DNA from: Sphingobacterium faecale
GTDB lineage: Bacteria; Bacteroidota; Bacteroidia; Sphingobacteriales; Sphingobacteriaceae
Assembly: GCF_016746095.1 (NCBI RefSeq)
Contig: NZ_JAERTY010000013.1
Coordinates: 1-64,000, forward strand
DNA: 64,000 bases
Reading direction: 5' to 3'
Below, in pieces: positions 35,404 through 44,132 of this stretch. Under the pieces are notes generated by a model that made no database searches, was not told where the DNA came from, and worked only from the letters and a program-made list of their open reading frames with translations. The first letter of the stretch is position 1; every line of letters starts with the position of its first letter. A program made the position numbers and the translations under genes.

Positions 35404-36474
35404 ATGAGAAAGATTATCCACGTTGATATGGATTCATTTTATGCTTCGGTAGAGCAGCGCGACTTCCCCGACCTCAGAGGTAAGCCCGTCGCTGTGGGAG
35501 GTTCTCCCGATGGAAGGGGAGTAGTCGCAACAGCGAGCTATGAAGCGCGGCGATTTGGTGTTAAATCAGCTATGTCGTCACGCCAAGCTCTGCAGCTATG
35601 TCCAGCACTTATTTTTGTCCGTCCTCGTTTTGATGTTTATAAAGAAGTATCCATACATATTCGTGAGATATTTAAACGATATACGGATCTGATAGAGCCA
35701 TTATCTCTTGATGAGGCTTATCTTGACGTGACTGAAGACAAAAAGGCGGTAGGCTCAGCTATTGAAATTGCCAAACAGATAAAGCAGGCAATCCAAGATG
35801 AGCTCAATCTTACTGCTTCAGCAGGAGTTTCTGTCAACAAGTTTATTGCTAAAATTGCATCAGACTACCATAAACCGGATGGACTGACTTTTATTGGGCC
35901 GTCTAAAATTGTTCGTTTTCTAGAAGGGCTTCCTATAGAGCGTTTTTTCGGGGTAGGTAAAGTTACAGCCGAAAAAATGAAAGCTAAGGGAATACATAAC
36001 GGACGGGATTTGAAGTTGTTTTCCGAGGAACAATTAATAGCAGGGTTTGGCAAATCCGGAAGTTTTTTTTATAATATGGTCCGTGGTAATGATGAACGCC
36101 CGGTACGACCGAATCGTGTTGCTAAATCGATCGGAGTTGAAGATACCTTCGAACGTGATATTGCCGATGTCGAAGAGATGAAGCTTGAGTTGGATCTATT
36201 ATGTCTGAAATTGAGCAAACGACTTGAAGCAAAAGCAGTATCCGGTAGAACACTCACCTTAAAAGCAAAATTTTCAGATTTTACACTCCTTACCCGGAGT
36301 GTAACAGGAGGATATTTTTTACGAACACATCAACAGCTTCTGGACGAATCACAGGCGCTCCTAGATAAAATTAATCTGGAAGGAAAGAAGGTGAGACTCT
36401 TAGGAGTTACGGTATCCAATTTTTTTGAACATGAATTTGATGCCCCCCGAAACGGGCAATTGACTTTGTTTTAA
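35404..36474 (+). CDS. dinB: DNA polymerase IV
   Basis: Y-family translesion polymerase. VDMDSFYASVEQRDFPDLRG holds the first catalytic Asp; SLDEAYLDVTEDK the second Asp-Glu pair. The YHKPDGLTFI segment and the helix-hairpin-helix region with GVGKVTAEKMKAKGI are present. The C-terminus ends NGQLTLF, a beta-clamp binding motif of the QLxLF type. ATG 35404 is preferred to GTG 35395, giving 356 residues. The leader has no obvious SOS (LexA) box that I can name. Confidence 0.93.
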   Translation: MRKIIHVDMDSFYASVEQRDFPDLRGKPVAVGGSPDGRGVVATASYEARRFGVKSAMSSRQALQLCPALIFVRPRFDVYKEVSIHIREIFKRYTDLIEPLSLDEAYLDVTEDKKAVGSAIEIAKQIKQAIQDELNLTASAGVSVNKFIAKIASDYHKPDGLTFIGPSKIVRFLEGLPIERFFGVGKVTAEKMKAKGIHNGRDLKLFSEEQLIAGFGKSGSFFYNMVRGNDERPVRPNRVAKSIGVEDTFERDIADVEEMKLELDLLCLKLSKRLEAKAVSGRTLTLKAKFSDFTLLTRSVTGGYFLRTHQQLLDESQALLDKINLEGKKVRLLGVTVSNFFEHEFDAPRNGQLTLF

Positions 36475-36489
36475 TGGTGGGACATTTCA

Positions 36490-36532
36490 ATTACCAAGCA
36501 ATAGTACAGTATGCCCACTATTGCTTGGTAAT
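36490..36532. other. Perfect 16-bp hairpin between dinB and the feo operon
   Basis: Arms 36490-36505 (attaccaagcaatagt) and 36517-36532 are exact complements around an 11-base loop. No U-tract. Lies in a convergent gap and may end both transcripts. Confidence 0.75.
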
Positions 36533-36545
36533 AATGGTAAATAAA

Positions 36546-36701
36546 CTATTTATCATTAATCTTTGTGTCCGCACTAAAACTACAGCCACAACCTTTGCCA
36601 CAGCCACCGCTTTTTGTTTTGGAAGGTAAAAACTTTCTAACCATAAATACAATTGCAAAAACGAATACAATTGTGATAATAGCGTATTGAATGTATAGCA
36701 T
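36546..36701 (-). CDS. FeoB-associated Cys-rich membrane protein
   Basis: A 51-residue protein with one membrane helix (YIQYAIITIVFVFAIVFMV) and the Cys-rich tail GGCGKGCGCSFSAD. This matches the small FeoB-associated family. ATG 36701 fits 11 bases after the feoB stop (36713). The longer reading from 36797 runs back into feoB and is rejected. The clustered cysteines may bind iron, but this is not shown. Confidence 0.85.
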   Translation of the reverse strand: MLYIQYAIITIVFVFAIVFMVRKFLPSKTKSGGCGKGCGCSFSADTKINDK

Positions 36702-36712
36702 CTTTTTGATAA

Positions 36713-38815
36713 TTATTTTAAAAGTTGGTACGCAATCAAAGCGGCAATATAGGCAACACCTGTCATAAAACCAGCTTGGATTAATGTCCACTTCCATGAT
36801 CCCGTCTCTCTTTTAACAACGCCAATTGTTGCCATACATTGCATAGCGAATGCATAAAATAATAAGAGTGAGATCCCCGAAGCAAAATTATATGTCGGCT
36901 TTCCTGTATTTCTGTTGATTTCAGATTTCATCCGTGTAAACAGCGTCTGCTTCTGCTCGTTATCTTCAATGTCTAAGTCAGAGCCAAGGGAGTATACGAC
37001 AGCTACAGTACCAACAAATACTTCCCGCGCAGCAAAAGAAGCGAGAAGACCGATTCCTATTTTCCAATCATAACCCAATGGTCTGATGGCCGGCTCAATA
37101 CCTCTTCCTAAATACCCCAGGTAAGAGTATTCTGTTTTATAAGCCGTTATCTCATCGGCAATCTGTTCTTCCGAAAAGTTAGGGTTTTCCTGTGCAATAT
37201 ATTTCTCAGGGTCTGAAAATTTATCGTTCGGGCCAAAATTGCCCAATACCCAAAGTACGATTGATATAGCTAAGATGATTTTACCTGCTCCGAATAAGAA
37301 ACTAGAAGATTTTTCCCATACAGTGTTCAGTACATTTTTCCAATCCGGCGTTTTGTACGTCGGCAGTTCAAATATCAGGTAGGAGTTACGAACGGATTTG
37401 ATGATCTTGTTCAGAACCAAGGCTGACAGTAGAGCTGCTAATATACCTAACAAGTACATTGCAAATAAAACTATCCCCTGCACATTAAATCCTAAGAACT
37501 CCATGTCAGGGATTACCAGACCTATTATGACCACATAAATAGGGAGACGTGCCGAACAGGTCATAAATGGCGTGACTAACATCGTAAGTAGACGCTCTTT
37601 TGGGTTTTCAATATTCCGGGCAGACATAACAGCAGGGATGGCGCAGGCAACTCCTGACATCAACGGAATGACCGATTTTCCATTTAGACCGAATGGTTTG
37701 AGCCAGCGGTCCATCAAAAATACGACACGACTCATATAACCGGTTTCCTCCATCAAGGAGATAAATAAGAATAAAATTATAATTTGAGGGAGGAAAATGA
37801 CGATACCACCTATCCCCGCAATGACTCCGTTGACCATCAAATCAGCCAATGGCCCCTCCGGTAGCAGCGCCGCTGTAGATTCTCCTAGGCTAGCAAAGAG
37901 TTCGTCGACGCTGTCCATCAGCGGGCCTGACCAAGTGTATATAGCTTGGAATATCAAGAATAGTAAACCAAAAAAGATAATATAGCCGTATACAGGATGT
38001 ATGAGTATATTGTCTATTTTTTCTGTAGTCTTAAGTTTCTTGTTCTCTTTCTTTTGAAATATTGATCTGAGATCATTGTTTATTTTGTCCTGACGCAGGA
38101 TCGCTTCAGCTTTCTGTAGCTGTTGTATGTTTATGCCATAGCTATTCCTGATGGCGGATAGCTTATTGTTTTCCTCAATTGATAATGCCTTGATGTTTTC
38201 TTGGGCAAGATATTGCCAAGTGCGGTATTCCGTTTCTAGCGGAAATATTTTCTTTGCTTCATCCAGTGGTTCTCGAAAGGTTACTGGGAGTTCTAGGCTA
38301 TTGAAGTAAGGAGAAGGCTGCGTGTCAAAATTTCGTATAAGCTTATCTACTCCCTCTCCTGTACGTGCATTTGTTTTAAAAACTTTAGTTTTTAAGTAGC
38401 TCTCTAAAGCGCTGTAATCGATCTGAATACCTTTATCTTCTATTTCGTCCATCATGTTTAGGACAAATATTGCTGGCAATCCAGACTCACGGATCTGCTG
38501 GTATAGAACGATGCCTCGGTTTATGGTGCTCGGTTCCGAAACGACTACTACAAGATCAGGTGTTGAATTGGTGTTTTTGCCTGCTAGGGTATTGAATACA
38601 ACCTCTTCGTCCAGAGAATTGGGGAATAGAGTGTAGGTCCCCGGTAAGTCTATTACTTTATATTCTTTATCACCGGACTTTGCTGTTCCTTCTCTTTTCT
38701 CTACGGTGATCCCCGGATAGTTTCCCACCTTTTGGTTCAGCTTGGTGATTCGGTTAAATAGGGAAGTCTTTCCTACGTTAGGGTTTCCTAATAATGCTAT
38801 TGTCTTATTCTTCAT
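36713..38815 (-). CDS. feoB: Ferrous iron transport protein B
   Basis: Iron(II) permease of the inner membrane with a cytosolic GTPase domain. G1 GNPNVGKTSLFN, G3 DLPGTYTL and G4 NMMDE are visible in the first 130 residues. The membrane part has the two Gate domains, with VVFLMDRWLKPFGLNGKSVI and the TCSARLPIYVVIIG signature. At 700 residues it is slightly shorter than the E. coli protein (773). It follows feoA with a one-base overlap and precedes the Cys-rich partner. Confidence 0.96.
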   Translation of the reverse strand: MKNKTIALLGNPNVGKTSLFNRITKLNQKVGNYPGITVEKREGTAKSGDKEYKVIDLPGTYTLFPNSLDEEVVFNTLAGKNTNSTPDLVVVVSEPSTINRGIVLYQQIRESGLPAIFVLNMMDEIEDKGIQIDYSALESYLKTKVFKTNARTGEGVDKLIRNFDTQPSPYFNSLELPVTFREPLDEAKKIFPLETEYRTWQYLAQENIKALSIEENNKLSAIRNSYGINIQQLQKAEAILRQDKINNDLRSIFQKKENKKLKTTEKIDNILIHPVYGYIIFFGLLFLIFQAIYTWSGPLMDSVDELFASLGESTAALLPEGPLADLMVNGVIAGIGGIVIFLPQIIILFLFISLMEETGYMSRVVFLMDRWLKPFGLNGKSVIPLMSGVACAIPAVMSARNIENPKERLLTMLVTPFMTCSARLPIYVVIIGLVIPDMEFLGFNVQGIVLFAMYLLGILAALLSALVLNKIIKSVRNSYLIFELPTYKTPDWKNVLNTVWEKSSSFLFGAGKIILAISIVLWVLGNFGPNDKFSDPEKYIAQENPNFSEEQIADEITAYKTEYSYLGYLGRGIEPAIRPLGYDWKIGIGLLASFAAREVFVGTVAVVYSLGSDLDIEDNEQKQTLFTRMKSEINRNTGKPTYNFASGISLLLFYAFAMQCMATIGVVKRETGSWKWTLIQAGFMTGVAYIAALIAYQLLK

Positions 38816-39054
38816 TATATTCTATTTGCCAGAATTAAAGAGGCTTCTGACCTTCTGATTGCTACTAAGGTGTTGTCTTGAATAATATTGATACAGATAG
38901 GACCATGTAATGGTGCTTTATGTTTGATTTGGATGGTCGTTCCAGGGGTAAAGCCTAATTCGTAGAATTTGGCAGGCAAGTCATCTTTTTCAAAAGAATG
39001 GATAATTGCTTTTTCGCCTTTTTTTAGTTTATCCAATGAGATTTTATTTTGCAT
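38815..39054 (-). CDS. feoA: Ferrous iron transport protein A
   Basis: A small SH3-like protein that assists FeoB, 79 residues. FYELGFTPGTTIQIKHKAPL and ICINIIQDNTLVAIRRSEA match the family. I chose ATG 39054 because a -7 element (39104-39097) implies that transcription starts near 39091, after the alternative TTG start at 39099. Confidence 0.92.
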   Translation of the reverse strand: MQNKISLDKLKKGEKAIIHSFEKDDLPAKFYELGFTPGTTIQIKHKAPLHGPICINIIQDNTLVAIRRSEASLILANRI

Positions 39055-39073
39055 TATTTTTGTAACTTTAAAT

Positions 39074-39093
39074 GATTTCAGTGCCTCAAAATC
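39074..39093. promoter_or_regulatory. Possible operator overlapping the feoA start of transcription
   Basis: gatttcagtgcctcaaaatc has matching ends gattt/aaatc and covers the predicted start site. It could bind an iron-responsive or MarR regulator. Weak dyad, so low confidence. Confidence 0.25.
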
Positions 39094-39096
39094 TTC

Positions 39097-39104
39097 CAAA
39101 TATA
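39097..39104 (-). promoter_or_regulatory. -7 element of feoAB
   Basis: TATATTTG on the minus strand (39104-39097). No clear TTG upstream at 17-23 bases. Confidence 0.5.
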
Positions 39105-39173
39105 GGTAAAAGGAGTGAGATTTAGAGGTGTTGGCTCTGTCATATAGTTGTTTTATTTAGATTTATTAAAAGC

Positions 39174-39629
39174 ATGGGGATTGAAGATCGAATCAAGACA
39201 AATCGATTTCAGGATGATTGGCATAGAGCCACAATTAATATTTTGTTTACCAATAATTGGTTAAGTAATCTGTTGGAAGACAGAGCTAGTAGGAAGAATA
39301 TTACCTTGCAGCAATTTAACGTTTTACGGATTTTACGAGGTCAATATCCTAAGCCAGCTTCTAATGCTACCATTCGGGACCGTATGATCAGCAGTACGCC
39401 TGATATATCTAGGTTGGTGGAACGTATTGTTACTAAAGGATTGGTTACGCGTACAAAAAATAAAGCAGACAAACGCTCGGTAGATCTACTCATTACAGAA
39501 AAAGGCCTCCAACTTTTAGAGGAATTAGAGGCCGATATGAATTTATCTAATATGCTTTCAAAGAATCTTTCTGCACCCGAAGCCAAGCTTCTAAGTGATC
39601 TGTTGGACAAATTGAGAGGCGAAGATTAA
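39174..39629 (+). CDS. MarR-family transcriptional regulator
   Basis: 151 residues with a winged helix-turn-helix (LQQFNVLRILRGQYPKPASN, then VERIVTKGLVTRTKNKADKR, the wing). These regulators bind small ligands or metals as dimers. It is transcribed away from feoAB with a 119-base shared region, and converges on the ZIP transporter nine bases later. A role in iron or metal control is suggested by position only. Confidence 0.8.
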   Translation: MGIEDRIKTNRFQDDWHRATINILFTNNWLSNLLEDRASRKNITLQQFNVLRILRGQYPKPASNATIRDRMISSTPDISRLVERIVTKGLVTRTKNKADKRSVDLLITEKGLQLLEELEADMNLSNMLSKNLSAPEAKLLSDLLDKLRGED

Positions 39630-39638
39630 TCTTTTGGG

Positions 39639-40499
39639 TTAGTGCTTATGATCGTGAGCAGCTTCTTTGCTGTGGTCATGTTCATGTCCCTCATGATTGT
39701 GATCATGCCCTTCATGATTATGGCCGTGCTCGTGCTCGTGGTGGTCATGCCCCTGTGCGCCATGACTGTGTTCGTGTGGCAATAGGAAAGTGGTGAGTGA
39801 TACCGCTAAGCCTAAGAATACCGCAGCCATTTTTTTCTTATTGAATTTATGATGGTCAGCTGATCCGGACTCAAACAATATTGTTGTAGAGATATGTAAG
39901 AATATACCGATTACAACAGCCATTATCTTATCGAAATGTTGCGAAATATTCCCTATTTCGCCTTCACTTAATACAGAGCTCGTAATAAACCCTAAGGGAG
40001 TCATTGCGGCAAAGATTACTAACATAATGATGATGGTCTGTTTTTTTACAGTTGAGCTCAATAATAAACTACCTAAAGCAAATGCTGCTGGGATATGATG
40101 TATAGCAATACCAAACACAAGTTTGGTCTGTTGTCCTGATATCAGCGGCATGCCCTCCAGAAATGCATGCAGACACAGACTAATCATAATACCTAATGGG
40201 AATCCTGAGTTTTCGTGATGATGAATGTGGCCATGTTCTATTCCTTGTGAAAACTGCTCCAATAGTAACTGGAATATAAAGCCTCCTAGTATATACAGGC
40301 CGATTACTTCCGGACTAGTCGTATTAGTGTGGTACACATGGGGAATCAAGTGTAATACTGTAATAGCAAACAGGTAAGCCCCACTAAAGGAGAGGATCAG
40401 CTTGAGATAGTTTGTATTGTCACGTTTGACAAAAAAGACTGCCATACCACTAATGAAGGCAGATAAAAATAAGATAGCTACGATTAATGTAAAGCTCAT
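39639..40499 (-). CDS. ZIP-family metal transporter with His-rich tail
   Basis: Eight-helix divalent metal importer, 286 residues. Conserved helices include ISLCLHAFLEGMPLISG and IAIHHIPAAFALGSLLL, where the paired histidines form the metal path. The C-terminal ~45 residues alternate His, Asp, Glu and Gly (GHDHHEHEHGHNHEGHDHNH), a metal-binding tail. Zinc is the usual substrate in the family, but iron or manganese remain possible near feo. Six bases separate it from the PAP2 gene, so they share a transcript. Confidence 0.85.
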   Translation of the reverse strand: MSFTLIVAILFLSAFISGMAVFFVKRDNTNYLKLILSFSGAYLFAITVLHLIPHVYHTNTTSPEVIGLYILGGFIFQLLLEQFSQGIEHGHIHHHENSGFPLGIMISLCLHAFLEGMPLISGQQTKLVFGIAIHHIPAAFALGSLLLSSTVKKQTIIIMLVIFAAMTPLGFITSSVLSEGEIGNISQHFDKIMAVVIGIFLHISTTILFESGSADHHKFNKKKMAAVFLGLAVSLTTFLLPHEHSHGAQGHDHHEHEHGHNHEGHDHNHEGHEHDHSKEAAHDHKH

Positions 40500-40505
40500 A
40501 TAGTA

Positions 40506-41093
40506 TTATGTTGTTGGAATTGTCTCCTTAAAGAAAGCGGGTACAAAGCGTTTAAATAGATTACCGTTGAGGGTTCCTATCAAGATTCCCAATAATGCAC
40601 CGCAGAGTATATCGAAGGGATAGTGTACTCCGACATAAATTTGAGAGAATGAAATAAGTGAAGCCCATAGTATGCATAGCCATAGCGTATGCTTCCATTT
40701 TCTTCTGAATAAGACAATCCAGAAAAATGCCATTGCAAAGTGGTTTGTAGCATGGGAACTGGTAAAGCTAAATCCAGATCCGCATCTTACCCGTAGGTTG
40801 ATATCGTGTTTGAATTCAATATCGTTACACGGGCGGATACGCTTTACATTTTTCTTGATCAGATGAGAAGATACACCATCCGATATACCAAAATTAATCA
40901 ATGTACAAAGGACTACCAATATTCCTAGTTTGCCGTAGTGTTTAATAAAAAAGATAACAACAAATAGGTAAAGAGGTGCCCAAGTGAATGGGTTACGCAA
41001 AATAGGTAACAACCAGTCAAATACTGGATTGCTCATGCCTTGGTTTATAAGCAGGAATATCTCTTTATCTATATCAATTATTTGTTGCCACAT
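40506..41093 (-). CDS. PAP2-type phosphatase (undecaprenyl/lipid phosphatase like)
   Basis: Membrane phosphatase of 195 residues. Motif C1 is KKNVKRIRP, C2 is TSSHATNHF, C3 is SQIYVGVHYPFD. In C3 the arginine that usually contacts the phosphate reads Gln, a variant I recall seeing in other Bacteroidota members. Likely recycles undecaprenyl pyrophosphate or removes lipid A phosphates; the sequence does not decide. It comes first in the minus-strand pair with the ZIP gene. Confidence 0.8.
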   Translation of the reverse strand: MWQQIIDIDKEIFLLINQGMSNPVFDWLLPILRNPFTWAPLYLFVVIFFIKHYGKLGILVVLCTLINFGISDGVSSHLIKKNVKRIRPCNDIEFKHDINLRVRCGSGFSFTSSHATNHFAMAFFWIVLFRRKWKHTLWLCILWASLISFSQIYVGVHYPFDILCGALLGILIGTLNGNLFKRFVPAFFKETIPTT

Positions 41094-41282
41094 AAGATTT
41101 TGTTTTTGTGTAAGAAAAGCTAAAAATACACTAATTGCCCTAAAACCGGAAATTGATTGTTAGTTTATCAAAATACACAAAGTTGCAACAAATATAGGTT
41201 TTTAATTTTATATCCTATCAATATAGTTGTATTTATTTCGGAATAACTTATTTTTACAGTTCACTATTCATTAATCAAGTAT

Positions 41283-42665
41283 ATGACTTTAATAAAATCT
41301 ATTTCGGGTATCCGCGGTACTATAGGCGGACGTGCCGGAGAGGGGTTGACACCGATTGATATTGTCAAATTCACAGCCGCCTTTGGTAAAATTCTTATGC
41401 AGCAGACAGGTAACAAGAAGATTGTTGTCGGTAGAGATGCACGCGAATCCGGAGAAATGGTGAATAATTTGGTGGTTGGTACATTGCAGGGTATAGGTGC
41501 CGAGGTTGTTGATTTAGGACTATCTACTACACCTACCGTCGAGATTGCAGTTCCTTTAGAAAACGCAGCAGGAGGGATTATATTGACGGCCTCTCACAAC
41601 CCAGGGCAATGGAATGCATTAAAATTATTGAATGCGAAGGGAGAGTTTATTTCTGATAAAGAAGGTAAAAATGTATTAGAACTAGGCGAAAGTTTAGACT
41701 TTGATTTTGCCGAAGTACAAGATCTGGGAAAAGTTACAGTAAATAGTTCTTATCTTCAAAAGCATATCGATGCCGTGTTAGCCTTGGCTTATGTCGATGT
41801 CGAGGCTATTAGAGCGGCACGTTTTAAAATTGCTGTGGACGCTGTCAATAGTACGGGAGGTATATTTATTCCTGCTTTATTGGAGGCACTGGGGGTAGAT
41901 ACTGTCTATAAGATACATTGTGAACCCAATGGTAAGTTTCCACACAATCCAGAGCCCCTAAAAGAACATTTGACCGATCTTTCGGCTGCAGTTTTAGAGA
42001 ATAAGGCTGACTTAGGTATTGCTGTTGATCCTGATGTGGATCGTTTGGTTTTTATGATGGAAGATGGCGAGCTTTTTGGCGAAGAGTACACACTTGTCGC
42101 CGTGGCAGATTATATTCTGGGATGTCGAAAAGGAAATACTGTTTCCAATTTATCTTCGACCCGTGCATTGCGAGATGTGACTATCCGGCATGGAGGAGAA
42201 TATTTTGCTGCTGCTGTAGGTGAAGTCAATGTCGTCACCAAAATGAAAGAAGTAGATGCCGTGATCGGGGGTGAAGGAAATGGAGGGGTGATCTATCCGG
42301 CTTCGCATTATGGACGCGATGCATTGGTCGGTGTGGCTATCTTCTTGTCCCATTTGGCCAAGCTCGGCAGAAAAGTTTCTGACTATCGTGCCGAGCTACC
42401 ACAGTACTTTATGTCGAAAAATAAAATAACCCTTACTCCGGAAATGGATATCGATGGCTTACTGGCCAAAATGCAGGAAAAATATGAACACGAGAATCAT
42501 ACCACTATTGATGGGTTGAAGATTGATTTCGAGAATGAGTGGGTGCACCTGCGAAAATCAAACACAGAGCCTATCATCCGCATCTACTCAGAAGGACCTA
42601 GTCCTGAGGCAGCAGAAGCTATTGCTCAAAAGATTATCAACGAGATCAACGCTATTATAGCTTAG
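41283..42665 (+). CDS. glmM: Phosphoglucosamine mutase
   Basis: Interconverts glucosamine-6- and -1-phosphate for cell-wall and lipid A precursors. The phosphoserine motif is TASHNPGQWNALKL (Ser104), the metal loop is DPDVDRLVF, and the end shows RKSNTEPIIRIYSEG. Its 460 residues match the Bacteroidota type, which is a little larger than E. coli GlmM (445). A phosphomannomutase alternative is possible because these enzymes are close. Possible promoter: TTG 41227-41229 and TATTTTTA 41249-41256. Confidence 0.85.
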   Translation: MTLIKSISGIRGTIGGRAGEGLTPIDIVKFTAAFGKILMQQTGNKKIVVGRDARESGEMVNNLVVGTLQGIGAEVVDLGLSTTPTVEIAVPLENAAGGIILTASHNPGQWNALKLLNAKGEFISDKEGKNVLELGESLDFDFAEVQDLGKVTVNSSYLQKHIDAVLALAYVDVEAIRAARFKIAVDAVNSTGGIFIPALLEALGVDTVYKIHCEPNGKFPHNPEPLKEHLTDLSAAVLENKADLGIAVDPDVDRLVFMMEDGELFGEEYTLVAVADYILGCRKGNTVSNLSSTRALRDVTIRHGGEYFAAAVGEVNVVTKMKEVDAVIGGEGNGGVIYPASHYGRDALVGVAIFLSHLAKLGRKVSDYRAELPQYFMSKNKITLTPEMDIDGLLAKMQEKYEHENHTTIDGLKIDFENEWVHLRKSNTEPIIRIYSEGPSPEAAEAIAQKIINEINAIIA

Positions 42666-42699
42666 TATCCGACTGATAAATAATTTTTATAATAAAGTC

Positions 42700-42728
42700 A
42701 GAGCGTTTCCGAAAGCCGGAAGCGCTCT
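42700..42728. terminator. Bidirectional terminator between glmM and yqaE-like gene
   Basis: gagcgtttccg pairs with cggaagcgctc (one G-T), loop aaagc. It lies between converging genes. Confidence 0.85.
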
Positions 42729-42732
42729 AATT

Positions 42733-42918
42733 TTATCTTTGATTAAGCTTTTCAATCCGTTGCTTGTTTTTTGCATCTAGACGGGAGGCGACAGCCCATA
42801 TGGCAGCAGGTAGCCATCCGATCAGGGTGATTTGTAGAATTAAGCATAAGATCCCAGACAATATCTTTCCGCGAAGGAAAAAGGAAAGCCAAGGGAATAA
42901 CACAGCTATTAAAATCAT
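42733..42918 (-). CDS. YqaE/Pmp3-family membrane protein
   Basis: 61 residues with two membrane helices (ILIAVLFPWLSFFLRG and ILCLILQITLIGWLPAAIWAV). The family is linked to membrane potential and salt stress in yeast and plants. It stands 23 bases behind the DUF4342 gene, so both are likely cotranscribed. Confidence 0.85.
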   Translation of the reverse strand: MILIAVLFPWLSFFLRGKILSGILCLILQITLIGWLPAAIWAVASRLDAKNKQRIEKLNQR

Positions 42919-42941
42919 TATATTTTCCTATTGAAGTATAG

Positions 42942-43229
42942 CTAAACGGTAGGAGGAGCTTCCTGTTCTTTTTCCCCTTCTGTAGGCTCGCTATCTTTTC
43001 GTTCTACAATTATTTTGCACTCGGTAACAATTGCTGCTAATGCACCTGCAGCAGCAAAGACCGGAGCTAGTACTAGGCCTACGATTCCGATAGATACTGG
43101 GAAGCTAATGATTTCTTTCTCATTTTTATCAGCAATCGTAATCTTAGTCACGTTTGTCTCGTTGAATAGTTCTTTGATCTTCTTTAAAAGATTTTCACCG
43201 GAGATGTTATAAGTTTCTTTGAATGCCAT
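42942..43229 (-). CDS. DUF4342 protein
   Basis: 95 residues. An N-terminal soluble part (IKELFNETNVTKITIADKN) is followed by one long hydrophobic stretch (VSIGIVGLVLAPVFAAAGAL) and an acidic tail. DUF4342 has no known function. The pairing with a Pmp3 protein suggests an envelope or stress role. A -7 element TATCTTTG lies at 43277-43270 on the minus strand. Confidence 0.75.
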   Translation of the reverse strand: MAFKETYNISGENLLKKIKELFNETNVTKITIADKNEKEIISFPVSIGIVGLVLAPVFAAAGALAAIVTECKIIVERKDSEPTEGEKEQEAPPTV

Positions 43230-43269
43230 GATTTTTATTTTTATAGTTTATGTTCCTTGTTTGTTTAAA

Positions 43270-43277
43270 ACAAAGAT
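43270..43277 (-). promoter_or_regulatory. -7 element of the DUF4342-yqaE pair
   Basis: TATCTTTG on the minus strand, 40 bases before ATG 43229. The nearest TTG is 27 bases away, too far for the usual spacing. Confidence 0.45.
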
Positions 43278-43376
43278 AATCAACTATTGCAGAGATATTC
43301 TAGAACAAGTAGGTGAGCCAAGTCAGATTTTCGGTAAGAATTGTCTTTTTGTCGGTATATGGAATTATAAAGAAGA

Positions 43377-44105
43377 TTATGCTTCCCGTCCGATAAGTTC
43401 ACGTAGTGCTACCGAAGCAATAGCTCCTCCGAAAGCGGCCGGTAAATAAGACATGGTACCATAAGCTGATTTCTTGAAATTACTGCCGTCCGTATAGAGT
43501 AATGATGCTTTGTCCGGTAGTTCGGTCGAAAATGCTACTTTTACCCCTTGTCGGATATCGTGTTTACGTAGTTTTTTACGGATGTGTTGTGCGAGTTTAC
43601 AGTTGTATGATTGGCTGATGTCTGCTATTTTTATTTTCGTCGGGTCCATTTTACCTCCAGCTCCCATAGAGCTCACAAAGGGGATTTTTGCAGCATAAGC
43701 CATGCGGATCAGGAAAAGTTTGGGTGTTATACTATCAATGGCTTCAACAATATAATCAGGAGCAGACTCCAATAAGGAAGGAAGTCGTTCGGGTATGATA
43801 AATTCCTCATATACTGTTAGGTCAAGTTCTGGATTAATGTCCAACAGACGCTGTTTCATAATCTGTGCTTTCGATATACCGTGGTTAGTAGATAGAGCTG
43901 GGAGTTGTCTATTTCTGTTGGTCGGATCGATAGTGTCCCCATCAATAATCGTCATCTTTCCGACTCCTCCACGACAGATGAATTCTGCGGCATAGGAGCC
44001 TACGCCCCCAAGGCCTAATACCAGTACATGTGATACTGCTAGTTTTTCAACAGCCTCACGGCCTATTAATGCCTCTGTTCTAGCTAACCAAGATAAATCT
44101 TCCAT
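43377..44105 (-). CDS. tcdA: tRNA threonylcarbamoyladenosine dehydratase
   Basis: E1/ThiF-like enzyme that makes the cyclic form of t6A37 in tRNA. The ATP site is VLGLGGVGSYAAEFICRGGV, with IDGDTIDPTNRNRQ following. AIDSITPKLFLI and SSMGAGGKMDPTKI are also family-typical. Its 242 residues are normal. It is the last gene of the minus run MFS, AI-2E, TatD, TcdA, each close to the next. Confidence 0.9.
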   Translation of the reverse strand: MEDLSWLARTEALIGREAVEKLAVSHVLVLGLGGVGSYAAEFICRGGVGKMTIIDGDTIDPTNRNRQLPALSTNHGISKAQIMKQRLLDINPELDLTVYEEFIIPERLPSLLESAPDYIVEAIDSITPKLFLIRMAYAAKIPFVSSMGAGGKMDPTKIKIADISQSYNCKLAQHIRKKLRKHDIRQGVKVAFSTELPDKASLLYTDGSNFKKSAYGTMSYLPAAFGGAIASVALRELIGREA

Positions 44106-44132
44106 ACATATTCCAATAGTTGTGCGCGTTGG

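Noticed and set aside
39640..39780. Short tandem repeats in the ZIP gene, CRISPR-like at first sight
   Set aside because: They encode the His/Asp/Glu-rich tail of the transporter and have no spacer structure.
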